Shown one piece after another: positions 36,851 to 49,300 of a stretch of 64,000 nt of DNA (positions are counted from its first letter, which is position 1; each line of letters opens with the position of its first letter). Below the pieces are notes generated by a model, which saw only the letters and a program-made list of their open reading frames with translations, was not told the origin of the DNA and made no database searches. The stretch is from positions 15,677,453 through 15,741,452 of the forward strand of contig OZ034978.1 in NCBI GenBank assembly GCA_964030785.1, given 5' to 3'. Made by a program: the position numbers and the translations under genes. The DNA comes from Siderastrea siderea. Lineage: Eukaryota > Cnidaria > Anthozoa > Scleractinia > Rhizangiidae.

Positions 36851-38739
36851 ACGAAACGTGTATCAAAATATGTAAAAGGAATACGTACAGCTACTGAAAA
36901 CGGCAGGTGCTGATAAAAAATTAATCGACTTGAAAAAATCCATTCCCCCAATTCATCTTGTACATCCGAGGGTTTCACATAGTGTAAGTGATTTTTATTT
37001 ACCGATTTTCCTTCTACCGCTGCCAGGTCGCTGGGAGATACACTGAGCGCACTTGTGGCGGTGGCGGTAAATATTGCTATGACAACCAGGCCAGTCAAGA
37101 TCCAAAACACGCCAAACACGCGCCCGAAAATGAACTTTGGAGTCTTGTCACCATAGCTAAAATTAATGAAGAAGAAAGTAATCAGGTTTAAAATCTCATT
37201 GATTTTAGTGCGTTTGAAAGCCAAAAAATACATTGGAATCAATACAGGTCTTCAGAATAATGGTCCAGTTTTGTTAAAAATTGCTATTCTCGCAAACAGA
37301 ACCTATTGATAGGTGTCTTTGGTTCAGGATTGCTAAGATGGAAATGGATTCACACTTGAAAAGTCACATACTGTCCTTCCTCGTATAAGCATTGATTAAG
37401 GATAGTTTTTCCTCCTTTGGAAATCACTAGATATTGTCTCTAGGTACTCTAAAAGCAACCCACATAAACAGGCTAAGAATCTTAGATGTAAATCTTTATA
37501 CCCACTGCAGGAAATGGGACCATCCTTACCCGACAGTTGTCATGGAAACGAAAGCCCACCAGAAGCCTTCGTACGAGCCTTTTGTGAACGAACGGGGAAA
37601 TTCTTCTTCATTGAAGTATGTTTCCTAAAACATAAAAAAATGCAAAAAGAATAAAAACGTCCTTGACTGCTAGTAATTGCAACAAAGCGATATCCGTTTT
37701 GCGACCGTTCAGTGTGATGCTCCGATTCCGGTTATTTTTAAGATTTTGGTTGATTAATTTGTATATTTTGTATATTCCCTGTCTTTCGTGATTTGAAGCC
37801 AAGGTTTTCAACCGGATTGTTTGTTAGCATGGTGACTGACCAGGAAACTAAATTTTGACCCATTGAACCTGGGCTTTCTATGCGTTAAATGAGCCTTGAA
37901 ACTATAATAAAGCTATGTCAATGAAACTTAAATGATATCGATGTACAGTACATGGGAGATGGCGACGTAATAATCCATGCGATGATGAAGGAGCAGAGAA
38001 GTTCACATTCTTTTGATGTTTTGTGTTCAGGTGATGAAATTCCGAAATTATTCACTAAACGTTTCAATTGATAGCTATACAAAGTGGGATTTTAATGAAC
38101 AAAAATCTTACCAGAATCCACACACATATTCCGGATATCCAGCCAAGAGAATAGTAAACACGATAATGGGCCAAGTGTTGGTCATCAGGGTTTTCATCAC
38201 GATGTCGTTGGCTTTGTCGTTGAAAGTTTGCACGTCCATAATGAGCGAATATCCCGGGGATGTAATGAAATCTTTAAATATCAAAGGTGGCCCGGAATAG
38301 CTGTCACTAGTCAGCCACATCTTCAGTGGTCGTGATATGGGGAAGGCTATTTCCGATTCGTTGTCTGCTATGGATTTCAAGAAACTGTGGGTGCTGTTGA
38401 ACAATGTATCTTGGAAGGAATCCTTGGTTACATTGCATTTGTCCACGAAGCATTTTTTAACAATATGAAAGAAGAATTCTCCAAGTATGCCTTTCTCTTG
38501 ACCGTGGTGTGGCAGGGTAAGCGGAGGCGAATGAAGGACCGATAGCCGGACCGGGAGACTAGGGGGGCAAACAAGACCCGGAGGTGGACTTCCCTTGCTG
38601 GCACAACTCCAAATCAGTGCTCCTGTGATTAAAGTAATCGCAGCTAGTTTCATCTTGAAGGCAGGACAATGAATCGAGCTGCAAGAAGAAACAAATGTCT
38701 AGTCCTTCCTCTTAGATGAGCATGTGAAGGTGACACTGC

Positions 38740-40719
38740 CGTAATTCAAGGTTTACCTGTCGCTGGTTAGCCTCGTTTAATATTGTCAAGAGAGTGGACA
38801 CCTATAACTGTTTAGAAAAAATTCCTCTGGCGATTTGAATTTTGATGCCCACTCTATTCTTGTAGGGGATTGTATTGTCTTCTTGGGTTATTAGACCTTT
38901 CAAAGTCATCATTTTGCCTTACAAATTCCCCCCCAAAAAAACCTTAAAGTCAGGTTCAACACATTTCAACTTGATCTATTGTGATCTGATTATATAACCA
39001 TTTAATGGCATTCTGTAAGGGCTAGTGGAGCTGCTGAACGACCTGAATCGAAGATTTGAGGCCGTTTGACGAACTATAATAATATCTGCTCCCATTAACG
39101 GTTGAAGACAAGCATTTCCCTTTTTTAATGGTTGACATTGCCCCTTTAACCCCATTGAGAGCATCTTTGATCAGCTAAACTAGTGAGCAGCACTGTGCAA
39201 ACTCAAATTGTAAAACTTGTTCTTTCTCCTACGTGTTCCGTCCGACTATACCAGACTTCATCAGAGAGTTTTAGAAGTAAAAATTGCAAACTTGTATTCA
39301 TATACAACATAACCACTAGAACTATTTCACGTATAATGTAAGCTGTGAACTATTTTGCGGATTTGCGTATGGGAAACAAGCTTGTTTTTACAAGGCATGA
39401 CTAAGGTGTAGCATACGTGTGACATATTTAAGTTTACTTAATACATATGTGTAACATAGCTACAGATTTAGTGCTAAATCTGTGGCCCTCAAAAAATAAA
39501 TAAATAAAAAATAAAATAAGTTAAATAAAAAATTGTCTTGTAGCTTAGCTTTTATAAAAATACTCTCCATTCAACGAATGCAGCAGGCATAATCGCTCCT
39601 AAGAATTAACAGGAATTTATTAGCTGCTAAAAATTTCCACTTGACGAGCATTGAATACAGTAAAAATTTGTAAATATTTTCCCTTTGTAATTATTTGAAG
39701 TTTGACGATGCTAATTCAATTAATATTATCTGTTGCTGCAACTATTACAGTGCAACCACACGAAGAAAGGCCACCGGTACAAAATTTTGAGAGAATTTTT
39801 CAAATTAGCCAATGAGATGGAGAACAAAAAAAAATGTGTTGACAACCTTCGATATCCATAACAAGATTCTCTCGAAGTCTTGTCTGGGTGGCCTCGGTTC
39901 GAGAGGTCGCACAGTATTACTTAATCACTCACGGTCGTTGAAAATACCCTTCCATTAGCTATATATGGGTTTAAATAGTTTGGCCATTTCTTTGTTGAAG
40001 CAATATGGCCTGAAGCGAAGAATGCCGTTGAGATGACACCTAATAAACTATTTAAACTAACAAAAATAAACATGAACGTGTGTGGTTTGTACTTTTAAAA
40101 ATTGCATTTAAAATTTTTACCCACCGAAATCGCGATCATATATTTGATCATGCAATATATAAAGTTTAAAATATACTTAGGGAGCCTTCTACAAGCCAGC
40201 AGGGTCCTGGTGCTAAGCTAATCAATGCATGCGCTGTCGCATGCACTAGAACGGCCGGGGTAACACTATCGTCATAACTGGACAGTATAAGCTGCTTATT
40301 AGTTATTCTGAGACAAACACCTGTTTTTGTTTTTGGCCACGATCACATACATGTCAGTTATTTTATGAATTTCAAAGCTCAAATTTTATGTTCAATTTGC
40401 GACAAACCAATGGTTTAAAAACGAAAGTCGATGGACCCCTCGGGTGTAGTCTCACATTTTTAGAAAGTTTTCCAGTCTGCCAGAACCCTTCTAGCAACAA
40501 AACTGCAATTCACATACAACATGTGCTTCGAGCAGTGAAACCACTTTCATTTCATATAAATCTTGAGGACCTAAATTAAACTAATGATTTAATGGTCTTT
40601 TCAGTTAAGACTAAACGTCAGCTTACCCGGTTAAAATATGGGCATCCTTGATTCAACCTCACCAGGACGTTTTCAGAAGTTACGTGTTTTGACTGGTAGA
40701 GTTCTGTGCATACAAAAAC
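38740..40719. other. Gene-free stretch, copy 2
   Basis: Counterpart of about 11680-13767. No gene recognised. Relative to copy 1 it lacks a 32-bp segment at about 40320 (the deletion joins at ACCT in both copies) and one unit of the 27-bp tandem repeat near 40445. Confidence 0.5.
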
Positions 40720-41148
40720 TGTTTCAAAAGAATAACAGTAGGTATAATTTGAGAAACAGTGATTTTGTGATACCTAGGTATAACACCGTTTCTTATGGTA
40801 AACATAGCATAAAGTACCTTGGTCCGATGCTCTGGTCCAAATTGGATAAAGAAATTAGAAATTCTAATTCGTTAAATAGTTTTAAGAACACTATTAGAAA
40901 AAAGAATCTCGAAGCGTCACTGGAGGAAGGATGTCACAACTGTCCTCTATGTAGTAATTAGTGACTTTTGATTTTCTGAACATTTGGGGGTTTTATCACT
41001 ATAGGTTGATGTGATATTATATTTTATATTTTATATTGTATATATTGTAATATTTTATATATTTTTACTACTTTAGATAGGTATAGATAGGTGTCCCCAA
41101 TTAGCTTACTTTAGTGTAAGCTAGATATTTTAAGACACGTTAATAAAG

Positions 41149-41179
<31 letters not shown>
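40720..41179 (+). mobile_element. 5'-truncated LINE 3' end with (TTA)n tail
   Basis: Absent from copy 1, where GTGCATATAAAAACGATACC is continuous. The first about 240 bp encode the C-terminus of a non-LTR reverse transcriptase: YNLRNSDFVIPRYNTVSYG, KYLGPMLWSKLDKEIR and FKNTIRK match the conserved tail of CR1/L2-type LINEs. A 3' UTR of about 190 bp with AATAAA follows and ends in TTA triplets, typical of these LINEs. No target duplication is evident. The open frame starting at 40638 is a chance fusion of flanking sequence to this remnant. Confidence 0.85.
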
Positions 41180-41180
<1 letters not shown>

Positions 41181-43120
41181 GATACCCCAGACCTGTTACA
41201 CCGAGACATGAATTAGCTGTTTCCATCGATTGTCCGGAACCTTAAGAAAAACTTGAAACTGCTGGAAAATAACTCATTGCAATTTTCAATATACTTTGAT
41301 AAATATTTCTGGGTAAACAAGTAAAATTCTACTCCGATCAGCTGTTATAAAAACGCGAAAAATATCCCTGAATGCACGAAATCCCAGGATACTTAAGCTA
41401 CGTTATCTTTCTCAGTATCCACCTTGACAAAAGAATTGATAAACAACCATCAGAAACATTTCCAATTGGCTCGTCAGACAAACAGTACTCGTATTTTAAA
41501 ACAGGTTTCAATATAGAGCTCTTGGTTATTAGAAAACAAAACGGGTCTACTAATGCCACCTGTTCCCACATTTCTTGAATAAATTTAAAACCGGTAAGAT
41601 AAAAATAATATGCTTTTGTGAAACTCAAGTGTTACACTAAGCGAAGGCGCTAAATATTTCTACAAGAACTGTGAGCTTGGCGAAGTTTGATATTTCTTCA
41701 CTTCTTCGTCGACTCCTGTGGTTATCGTGAATTCTCTATGCGTTTAGGTTAGAACGGTTAGTTAATTATTCATATAAAAACATTTTCAAACGTTTTTGAG
41801 GTTGGGGAAAGGAGGGGGCTTACTTGTGAACTGAAATTTTTCTGTAAACTTTAACTGTGGTTATCGTGAATTCTCTACGCGTTTAGTTTAGGATGGAAAT
41901 AACTCATTGTAATTTTCACTATACTTTATTCAATATCTCTGTTGTAAATAAATAAAATTGTACTCAGCTGTTATATAAACCGAGAAAAAAATTTTCTGTA
42001 AACTGAATGTAAATGAAGACAATAAACTTGCATGTTGTCAATTTTACCGGACCCGTAGAAATAAAATTACTCTTCATCGTTGGCGTAAGATATCGTTCAA
42101 AAAGAAAGAAAGAAAGAATCGAGAGAAAGAAAAGAAATATTCGAAAGAATCGTTCGCTAATCAGCATCGGCAAGTCAGGTCGAGTTTAAACTGGGATTAA
42201 CTACCAACTTATTTTGAAAATGTCGATAATTAACATGGCAGGAGCGCAAGAGGGCAAATCTGAATAGCTTTCATTAGAATGGTGACATATTAACATTTCA
42301 TGTATAGAGAGTTAAAATGTATAGCCTGTGAATAGGCTCCTATGTGGGGAATAGGACACCAGCTATGACAGCCTATTCACAGGCTCCGGCAAAAGTTAGT
42401 ATCACATTTAGGTAACCGGTTCGATAGAGAATTGAGAGTATTTTTAATGTGACCAGTTTTGGGGCATGATCTGTTTAGTTCAACTGTGCACAGAGATCGA
42501 TTAAATAAGCAGTGATCTCTGTTTGAGATTTTAAACCCGGTCGGCGCTTTTGATTGTCTTTAAAAAATTTCAAAGTTAGCGGTAACTTGAAAATAAATGA
42601 GTTAATCAAGCTTGTCATCATGAAAATGAAAAAAAAAGCATTGACAACTGGTAGATGCATATGGTTGAGAGAAAATAGAAGGTCATCGTGTTGCATGATG
42701 CAAAACATAATTGTTATTACTTGCATCAAAAGGTTGAAAGTCTTTTTTAGAAGACTTCATGGCCATGGAGGAATTTTCGAACGAAGCTCAAACATACCAG
42801 GCCCAAATGACGATGAATCTACAAACTTATGAAACCTAGAAAATATTAAACTTTTGACAAACAAATGAAGGTTTTACGTCAGCTGTCGGTTTAAGGAGAC
42901 CCAAACATAATTACTCAGTTTTGCCTAAACTATTCTAGTTGCTTTCTGAAACCAACAATAAAAGTTATTGGCTTCGGATGGCCTGGATGGAAATGGATTG
43001 TAAGTTGAAAAAAAAATTGGTTAATTGTTTCAAGTTCTTGAAAAACTTAAACGTTAAATCTATTTATGGTTTGTTCTCGCATTGATATCTTCCTTTTGGG
43101 TTTCCTGGAGAAAAGGTACT
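41180..43120. other. Gene-free stretch, copy 2
   Basis: Counterpart of about 13770-15722, with only small indels. No gene or RNA recognised. Confidence 0.5.
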
Positions 43121-43793
43121 TAGGATACGTTACTTTGGGAGAATCAGAAAACGGATTTGTGATCCCAGATCATATGAATTCTTCGACACCAAAGAAACGC
43201 AAAATCCGAAAAAGGATTATTTTGTCATGACAAGACAGGCTGGAGGCACACAATATATATATCAGAACGATATTTCTCTCGTACTGCCCTAGAATTCAAC
43301 TAGAATGGAATACAAATAATTTATAAACAACCTTCAAGTGAACTCGCTATTTGCGTTCAAAATTAGCAAAATCTGGTCCCTGAATTACAGAAATGGTACA
43401 CAAATGAAGTTATCCTGACGTGTCAATGCTTTTGTTTGTACTTTTGGAGAAAACTTTTCAAATATACGGAACGGAATAATCACCTGAATTTTCTTTTTCA
43501 TGATCGAATGTTTTGTCACGCAAGATCGAGAGAAAATATGGCGAGACCAGTAAATCTGCATGTAAGACCACTTGACAGATGTACTATTTTCGGATCTGTC
43601 CCCCAAAGAAACGCACGGATCATGAATGCTAAAAATTCGGATTTAGATTTGATCTGATGTATCCACTCGGAGTGTGGATTCTTCAGATCACCAATCCCTG
43701 ATTAATCCATTTTCGGATTTAGGTAAAGAAACGCAAAATCCGTTTTTGGATACAAGAATCTGGATTTGGATTTTCCCAAAGAAACGCACCCTT
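43121..43793. mobile_element. Non-autonomous DNA transposon, copy 2 counterpart of 15723-16399
   Basis: Right end TCCCAAAGAAACGCACCCTT is intact. The left end has changed to TAGGATACGTTACTTTGGGA, so the inverted repeats no longer match well. Interior otherwise as in copy 1. Confidence 0.6.
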
Positions 43794-45865
43794 AGTTTTA
43801 ATTTTAACGCAGATTCTTTTGACCCAAAAGCGTAGAACTGTCCTTAACGCAGTCTCTGAAATAACGGACACCAAGTCTAAAAGTTTTAGTTTGTTTTTGT
43901 GTACGGTAGCAGTTTTTGCATGGCTCAGACCCTCTGCTGGAGTAAAAGCACCCATAGTGCCTAGACATCCGGAGGCATTATTTTTAGTTCATGACACATT
44001 CAAGTAGCAGGAACACGGAACGAGTTTCTTAAAGCAAACAAGAAGACGTTTTAATTCATCTGAGTTAAAAAAACCTCCATATTACACGTACACATTTTTG
44101 TATTGAGTTTAACAAAGCTCGGCCATATAAACATGTTTTTGAAAAAGTTCAGTTATCCCGTATTTTTTTCACTTAAAGTTACGTGATAAGGACCAACGTT
44201 AATACATCATGATTGGTTGACCCTAAGTTTACTGAAAAATTCATTTTTTCATCGGTAACTTCAGCTGTCTTTAATATAATTGAACCATATATAGTGTACT
44301 TAGCCAGAGGGCCTGTTTAACACGATTGACAGTCCTGCAAAGGCTTTTAGGAAATTCAATAATTTCGGAAATGGATGTCATTAATTAAGACAAATTTAGG
44401 TGCTTTTGCATCCTGTTTAAAAAAAAAGCTTAAAAACTTTGAAATGTTACCCTTGAGTTTTTCCCTATATTACGTTCTTTGCATCTTCCTGAACTTTGCC
44501 CTTATTTTAATCTAAATTTGGCATGATTCAGAACAGATCTTAGTTGCAACATCTCATTTCTCAAACAACAGAGCAAAATATACGCTGAAAACAATCAAAA
44601 CAAATTGGTCTAACCTTTATCTCGGACGCGATTTAGTGATTCGACAAAAGTTCGATTTGTCTCTTAAACAAGATATTTGAAAGAAGATTATGTCATATCT
44701 GCTTATTCCTTCTTACCTGCGGTGCGGTGAGAGTGCGATTAAACCTTCGCAGACGAACTAAGCATCCCGTTTGCAAAATTCAATTTTATATTGTGATGCA
44801 AACAGCATGGGGCGTTATTCAAATCGATGTTGTTGTGACTCTTGGATATGCTTGATATTTTTGACTGCTATGGCAACGTTTCAACGCTTTAAGTAACGCC
44901 GGATTCCTTCAAACTCAGATATGATCGTGAAAGTAATCGCTTGAGCAAGTTCTGTCTTAAAAGCAACCGGAGACAAGCTGGGGCTGTCACAGTTTTTGAC
45001 TTCCTTTTATTGTCAATGTGAAAGTCTAACTGTTTGTATTCATTCAGCAAAAAATATTAATTTTTCAATTTCTTTAAATGTAAAAGGCCGGCTGGTGATC
45101 TGCATAATTCAGTGAGTTGTGAGCACGAAAAGTACTGAGGATGGATATGAAATGGGATTTCAGTTAAAAATCCCAATCACCACGACAGCAAAAATAAACT
45201 GCTACGTCATGTAGTAGGAATAGAAATGAGCGCTTCGAATTACATAAAAGATTTTAAATTTTATTGCCAGATTATGTTTTACTGTATAGTTTTCGTCCCC
45301 TGTCATCGCTGTAATGTTTTAAGTACAGGAAACTACAATTTTTAAAGCAGTTCGTTCTTTGACTCAAAGAAATAGAAAACAGATAAAATGTACGAGTTAA
45401 ATTGTTTGTATTTCATATTATTTACCTTTTACCCAGCGGGTTGTCTTTGCCTATATATGTAGCAGGCAACTTAATTTGGGAAAAAGCTTTCTTAAAATCT
45501 CATACCAATGTCTGTAATATTACCGATTACGTCACCTCGTCATAGTGGGAAAGTGTTTATGTTTTTCAAGCATCATCTTAAAAATACCAGTAAATAATTC
45601 ACTAGCAAATACGATATACCATGGTCACAATCCATGACGTGAGTGGGAGGCAATTCACACCGCTGAGTTTGTCTTTGTTAAAAATGGTGGCCGATTGATC
45701 ATGCAGATATGAATATAAACATAGAAATTGGCAATCACGCGTTTAAAGTAAAGATTATGTTACATTTTGTATTTGTTAACTTCAGGTCACAGGGATCAAG
45801 GGACCCTTGAAATGGCTTGAAAATTAGCCGGTTTCACCCATCGTTGATTTTTCGCCACAGCCTGG
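43794..45865. other. Gene-free stretch, copy 2
   Basis: Counterpart of 16400-18465 and nearly identical to it from about 44600 on. No gene recognised. Confidence 0.5.
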
Positions 45866-46339
45866 ATGAATGAATGAACGAACGAACGAACAAATGAACG
45901 AATGAATGAATGAATGAATGAATGAATGAATGAATGAATGAAGGAAGGAAGGAAGGAAGGAAGGAATAAATGAATGAATGAATGAATGAATGAAGGAAGG
46001 AAGGAAGGAAGGAAGGAAGGAAGGAAGGAATGAATGAATGAATGAATGAATGAATGAATGAATGAATGAATGAATGAATGAATGAATGAATGAATGAATG
46101 AATGAATGAATGAATGAATGAATGAATGAAGGAATGAAGGAATGAAGGAAGGAAGGAAGGAAGGAAGGAAGGAAGGAAGGAAGGAATGAATGAATGAATG
46201 AATGAATGAATGAATGAATGAATGAATGAATGAATGAATGAATGAATGAATGAATGAATGAAGGAATGAAGGAATGAAGGAAGGAAGGAAGGAAGGAAGG
46301 AAGGAAGGAATGAATGAATGAATGAATGAAGGAATGAAA
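45866..46339. repeat. (GAAT)n/(GAAG)n compound microsatellite, copy 2
   Basis: Same tetramers as 18466-18752 but about 190 bp longer, with three alternating GAAG blocks. The long HSFIHSF-type open frames on the minus strand are repeat artefacts. Confidence 0.95.
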
Positions 46340-49300
46340 ACATTTTGTTCAACACAAAGATGACCCAAAACCGGTAAAGTTGAATTTGCAATAGATGATT
46401 TTTTTTCTCGTAGTCATATCCCCGTCCACAATACAAGGTAGGTGAACTGTTTTTTGGCATGCAAAGGAAAGGCGTTATCTGAGAACTTTTAAGACGACAG
46501 CAAGTTAAAATTCTTTTTGCAGATTCAGTGTAACTGCGATCTTGCGCTCAACAAAGTTGGGATAACGGTTGTTTACCATTTACTTCAAAATTCCGAAGAT
46601 TTCGTTTGGAATACAAACGGAACAGGATAAACCGTGGATTTTTCGAAAGGTAGTCAAAAATTCCCAAACAGGCCAGTTTCCGAATGGAAATTGTTCGTTC
46701 CATTTATTTCTTGCCAGCAGTTCCAGGTCGTCCACCAACTTTGACCCGTATGCGTGGTTACTCAGCTTGGTTCCAGGCTTACCGGGTAAATTTTGGTGAA
46801 TATGAATAGGACAAATCCCAAACAAAATTTCCAATTAGAGATTTGGCGTGCTGTTTACACAGTCAAACCGGTTTGCTCACGTAAATTGTGAACACCAACG
46901 TCGCTATTAAAAAAGATAAAACCTGCATAGTGAAACCTGAGTTGAATGAAATGGGCTGATTTTCAAGTAATCATTTCATATTGCTTTCAGTAGGTCGCAA
47001 TTTTGAGCTTATCATCATAAATTGTGTAAAGTGATGTTAAAACAAACAATGCTATGCCCCTAAAAGGCCAAACATATGCTTAACGACAGAATTTCAACCC
47101 TTCCCCATTCCTTCCCCTAACTTAAGAGCTATCAGTGTCTCATTACTTGCGGACACAATAAATTTGTTAAGATTTTAGTTAAAATGTTTGTTTTAACACA
47201 GATTTTCGGTGAAACATGCACAATGTTTAGCGAAAAGCAGCCAGTTGTTTAATTCTGTCACTTTTCTACAGTATCAGTAAAAAAACTCCGTACTTTTAGA
47301 ATTTCGGGTAAAATGCAACAAACAGCATAAATCACTCAAGAAACCTAGGCACTCGAAGAATGACGGGCAATGTTCGAATGGCCATGCATATGTATATAAA
47401 TTTCACCTCTATCCAAACTCCACGCAATCAGCTATTAATTTCAGGAACTTATGCAGTTGCCTTGTAATATAAAGGAGTCTGCTTTGCCATCTAGAAACTC
47501 TGCTTTCATTCTGAAGTTAAATATTTTGTGTTTTAAAAGACACACAAAGTCATTTTGCCCCACACATTTGGTAACTGTCATTTTCAAGGTTGACATTAAA
47601 CCTTTTATTTTCAAGAGTCCAATTTATAATGTCAATAAATACTCAAAAGACTCTTGATTGATATTTCATTAAGGAAAGTTCTCCTAACTAACAATTGATA
47701 TCATATACAACAATGAGCAAGTAAATTTGATAGAAAACATGGAAAATGATGGCTTTGGAAACTAATTTATTCACGACAGAAGTTTTTAAGGACGCAATAG
47801 GGTTGCTCGTGGATATTCGTCTTTACCCGCAAAAAATACCCCAAAGGAAGATTAATTAATTACTCTTAGAAATGTAGCTCATAAGCAACAGAAACATGCA
47901 GCCGGCCGAAGCAGAACATAATTTTTGTCTTTAACTGTGTGCTTGTTTTAATCAGAAGTCAAGTACTGGCAGGAAAAAAAAATTACTGTGTGATAAACAA
48001 CTAAAAGCATTCTGCAGGCTTTCATTCTGTGGTTTCCTCGATAAATAATGAAAATTAGCTCGCCGGTTTTAGTCCGTGAACTGACTTCGACATACACGGA
48101 CATTGTTTGCACCTCACTTAGAATAATTGTTTCTACTAAAAACTCACGCTAAGGACAAACTGATAATTTTTTTCACTGACACGTTTCGATCTCCAAAAAG
48201 TATTCTAAAGTTATTTTTATTACAAAAGTATAGAAATCCAACCAAAATAGCAATTTATTTCCCACTGTTCGAAATTTAACCCGATAATACAAAGTTAACC
48301 CAACCAAAGATGCCTTTTCATATCTTGCGATTGCTTTTCTTTGTCTGATAAGTAACACAAAATAATAATACTAACAACTAAAAGCGATCCGGGTGTCTTA
48401 CACATTGTTCGGTGAATAATTGTAGGAGTCATGAAAACCGGCTTACTAGATTTTAATGACTGTTTTTAGTTGCATTTTAAATTCGTCCCCCGAATTTAAA
48501 GAGAAAGTAATAAAGACATATATTTCATTAACGTTGTAAGCAGAACTACCTTACTTGAAGTTTGTTGTAAAAATAAAACAATGCTTTTTTATAATCCTTG
48601 ACGGGCGGTTGTCCGTGATTAACGCCTTCTTTGCAGGAGAAAAGCTTTTGTACGATTTGATTAGCTTTCTTCTTTCCTTTTTCTTAAGTTAATTTTAACA
48701 GCTTTTCTCGTTGTCTTTGCGAAAAGAAGGTGATTTTAATAAAGGATATTTCATAAAAAAGATTAGCAGCTAGATATGGCGGTGCCCGTAGGCAAAGAAA
48801 ATAAAAGCTTGATTATTTATTAACCGAAGACAGTTTTTGTTTCGAGTCAGTTTTGAGGTTGCAGCCAGCTCCTGAAAAGCGAAAAGAACGCTTCATTCGG
48901 TAAGTACCTCAAAACGTGCTCTAAAATTGACATTTTTTTCTTTCTAGTGCGTAATCATTACGCCATAGAGAACCTGTAGTTATTTTAAGTTCCCTTTAAA
49001 TAGTTTTGAACAACAAGAGGTTAATACAGTCTGAAGGTTATCCTTTCCGTTTAAAATTTATTGAGAGAAATATTTCCTTTCATCTTTTCCAATATCCTTA
49101 AATTTCCACAAGCTAACAAATGAGTACTTTTGAAATCAACGCAATGTAGTTACCATTTCAAGTTTGCTCAACAAAAGTCGATAACAATCAGTATCCGAGA
49201 CATTCCTTCTTACAAAACTTTAAGACGTAAAATCTACTTTATAATAACAAACAAAGAAACTAACAGATTTTTGCTAAGTAAATCTCAGAGAGGAAACCGA

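Larger units (their letters stand above)
31480..38653 (-). pseudogene. GluR0/AvGluR1-like receptor, copy 2, single frameshift in TM1
   Basis: All seven coding exons are present with intact splice sites (38653-38112, 37624-37530, 37156-37003, 35929-35866, 35474-35206, 32625-32457, 31664-31480). Exons 5 and 6 carry in-frame deletions of 9 and 6 bp. The filter TVGYGD and the codon-splitting intron are unchanged. Exon 1 is 542 nt instead of 543: one base is missing at about 38137, in TM1, which throws the pore and everything after it out of frame and into an early stop. All other differences keep the frame, so the break is recent, or a sequencing error or allele. If real, the product would be a secreted or tethered S1 fragment. 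Confidence 0.8.

Noticed and set aside
40638..40719. N-terminal 27 codons of the LINE-related open frame
   Set aside because: This part is flanking sequence shared with copy 1 and is in frame with the LINE remnant only by chance.
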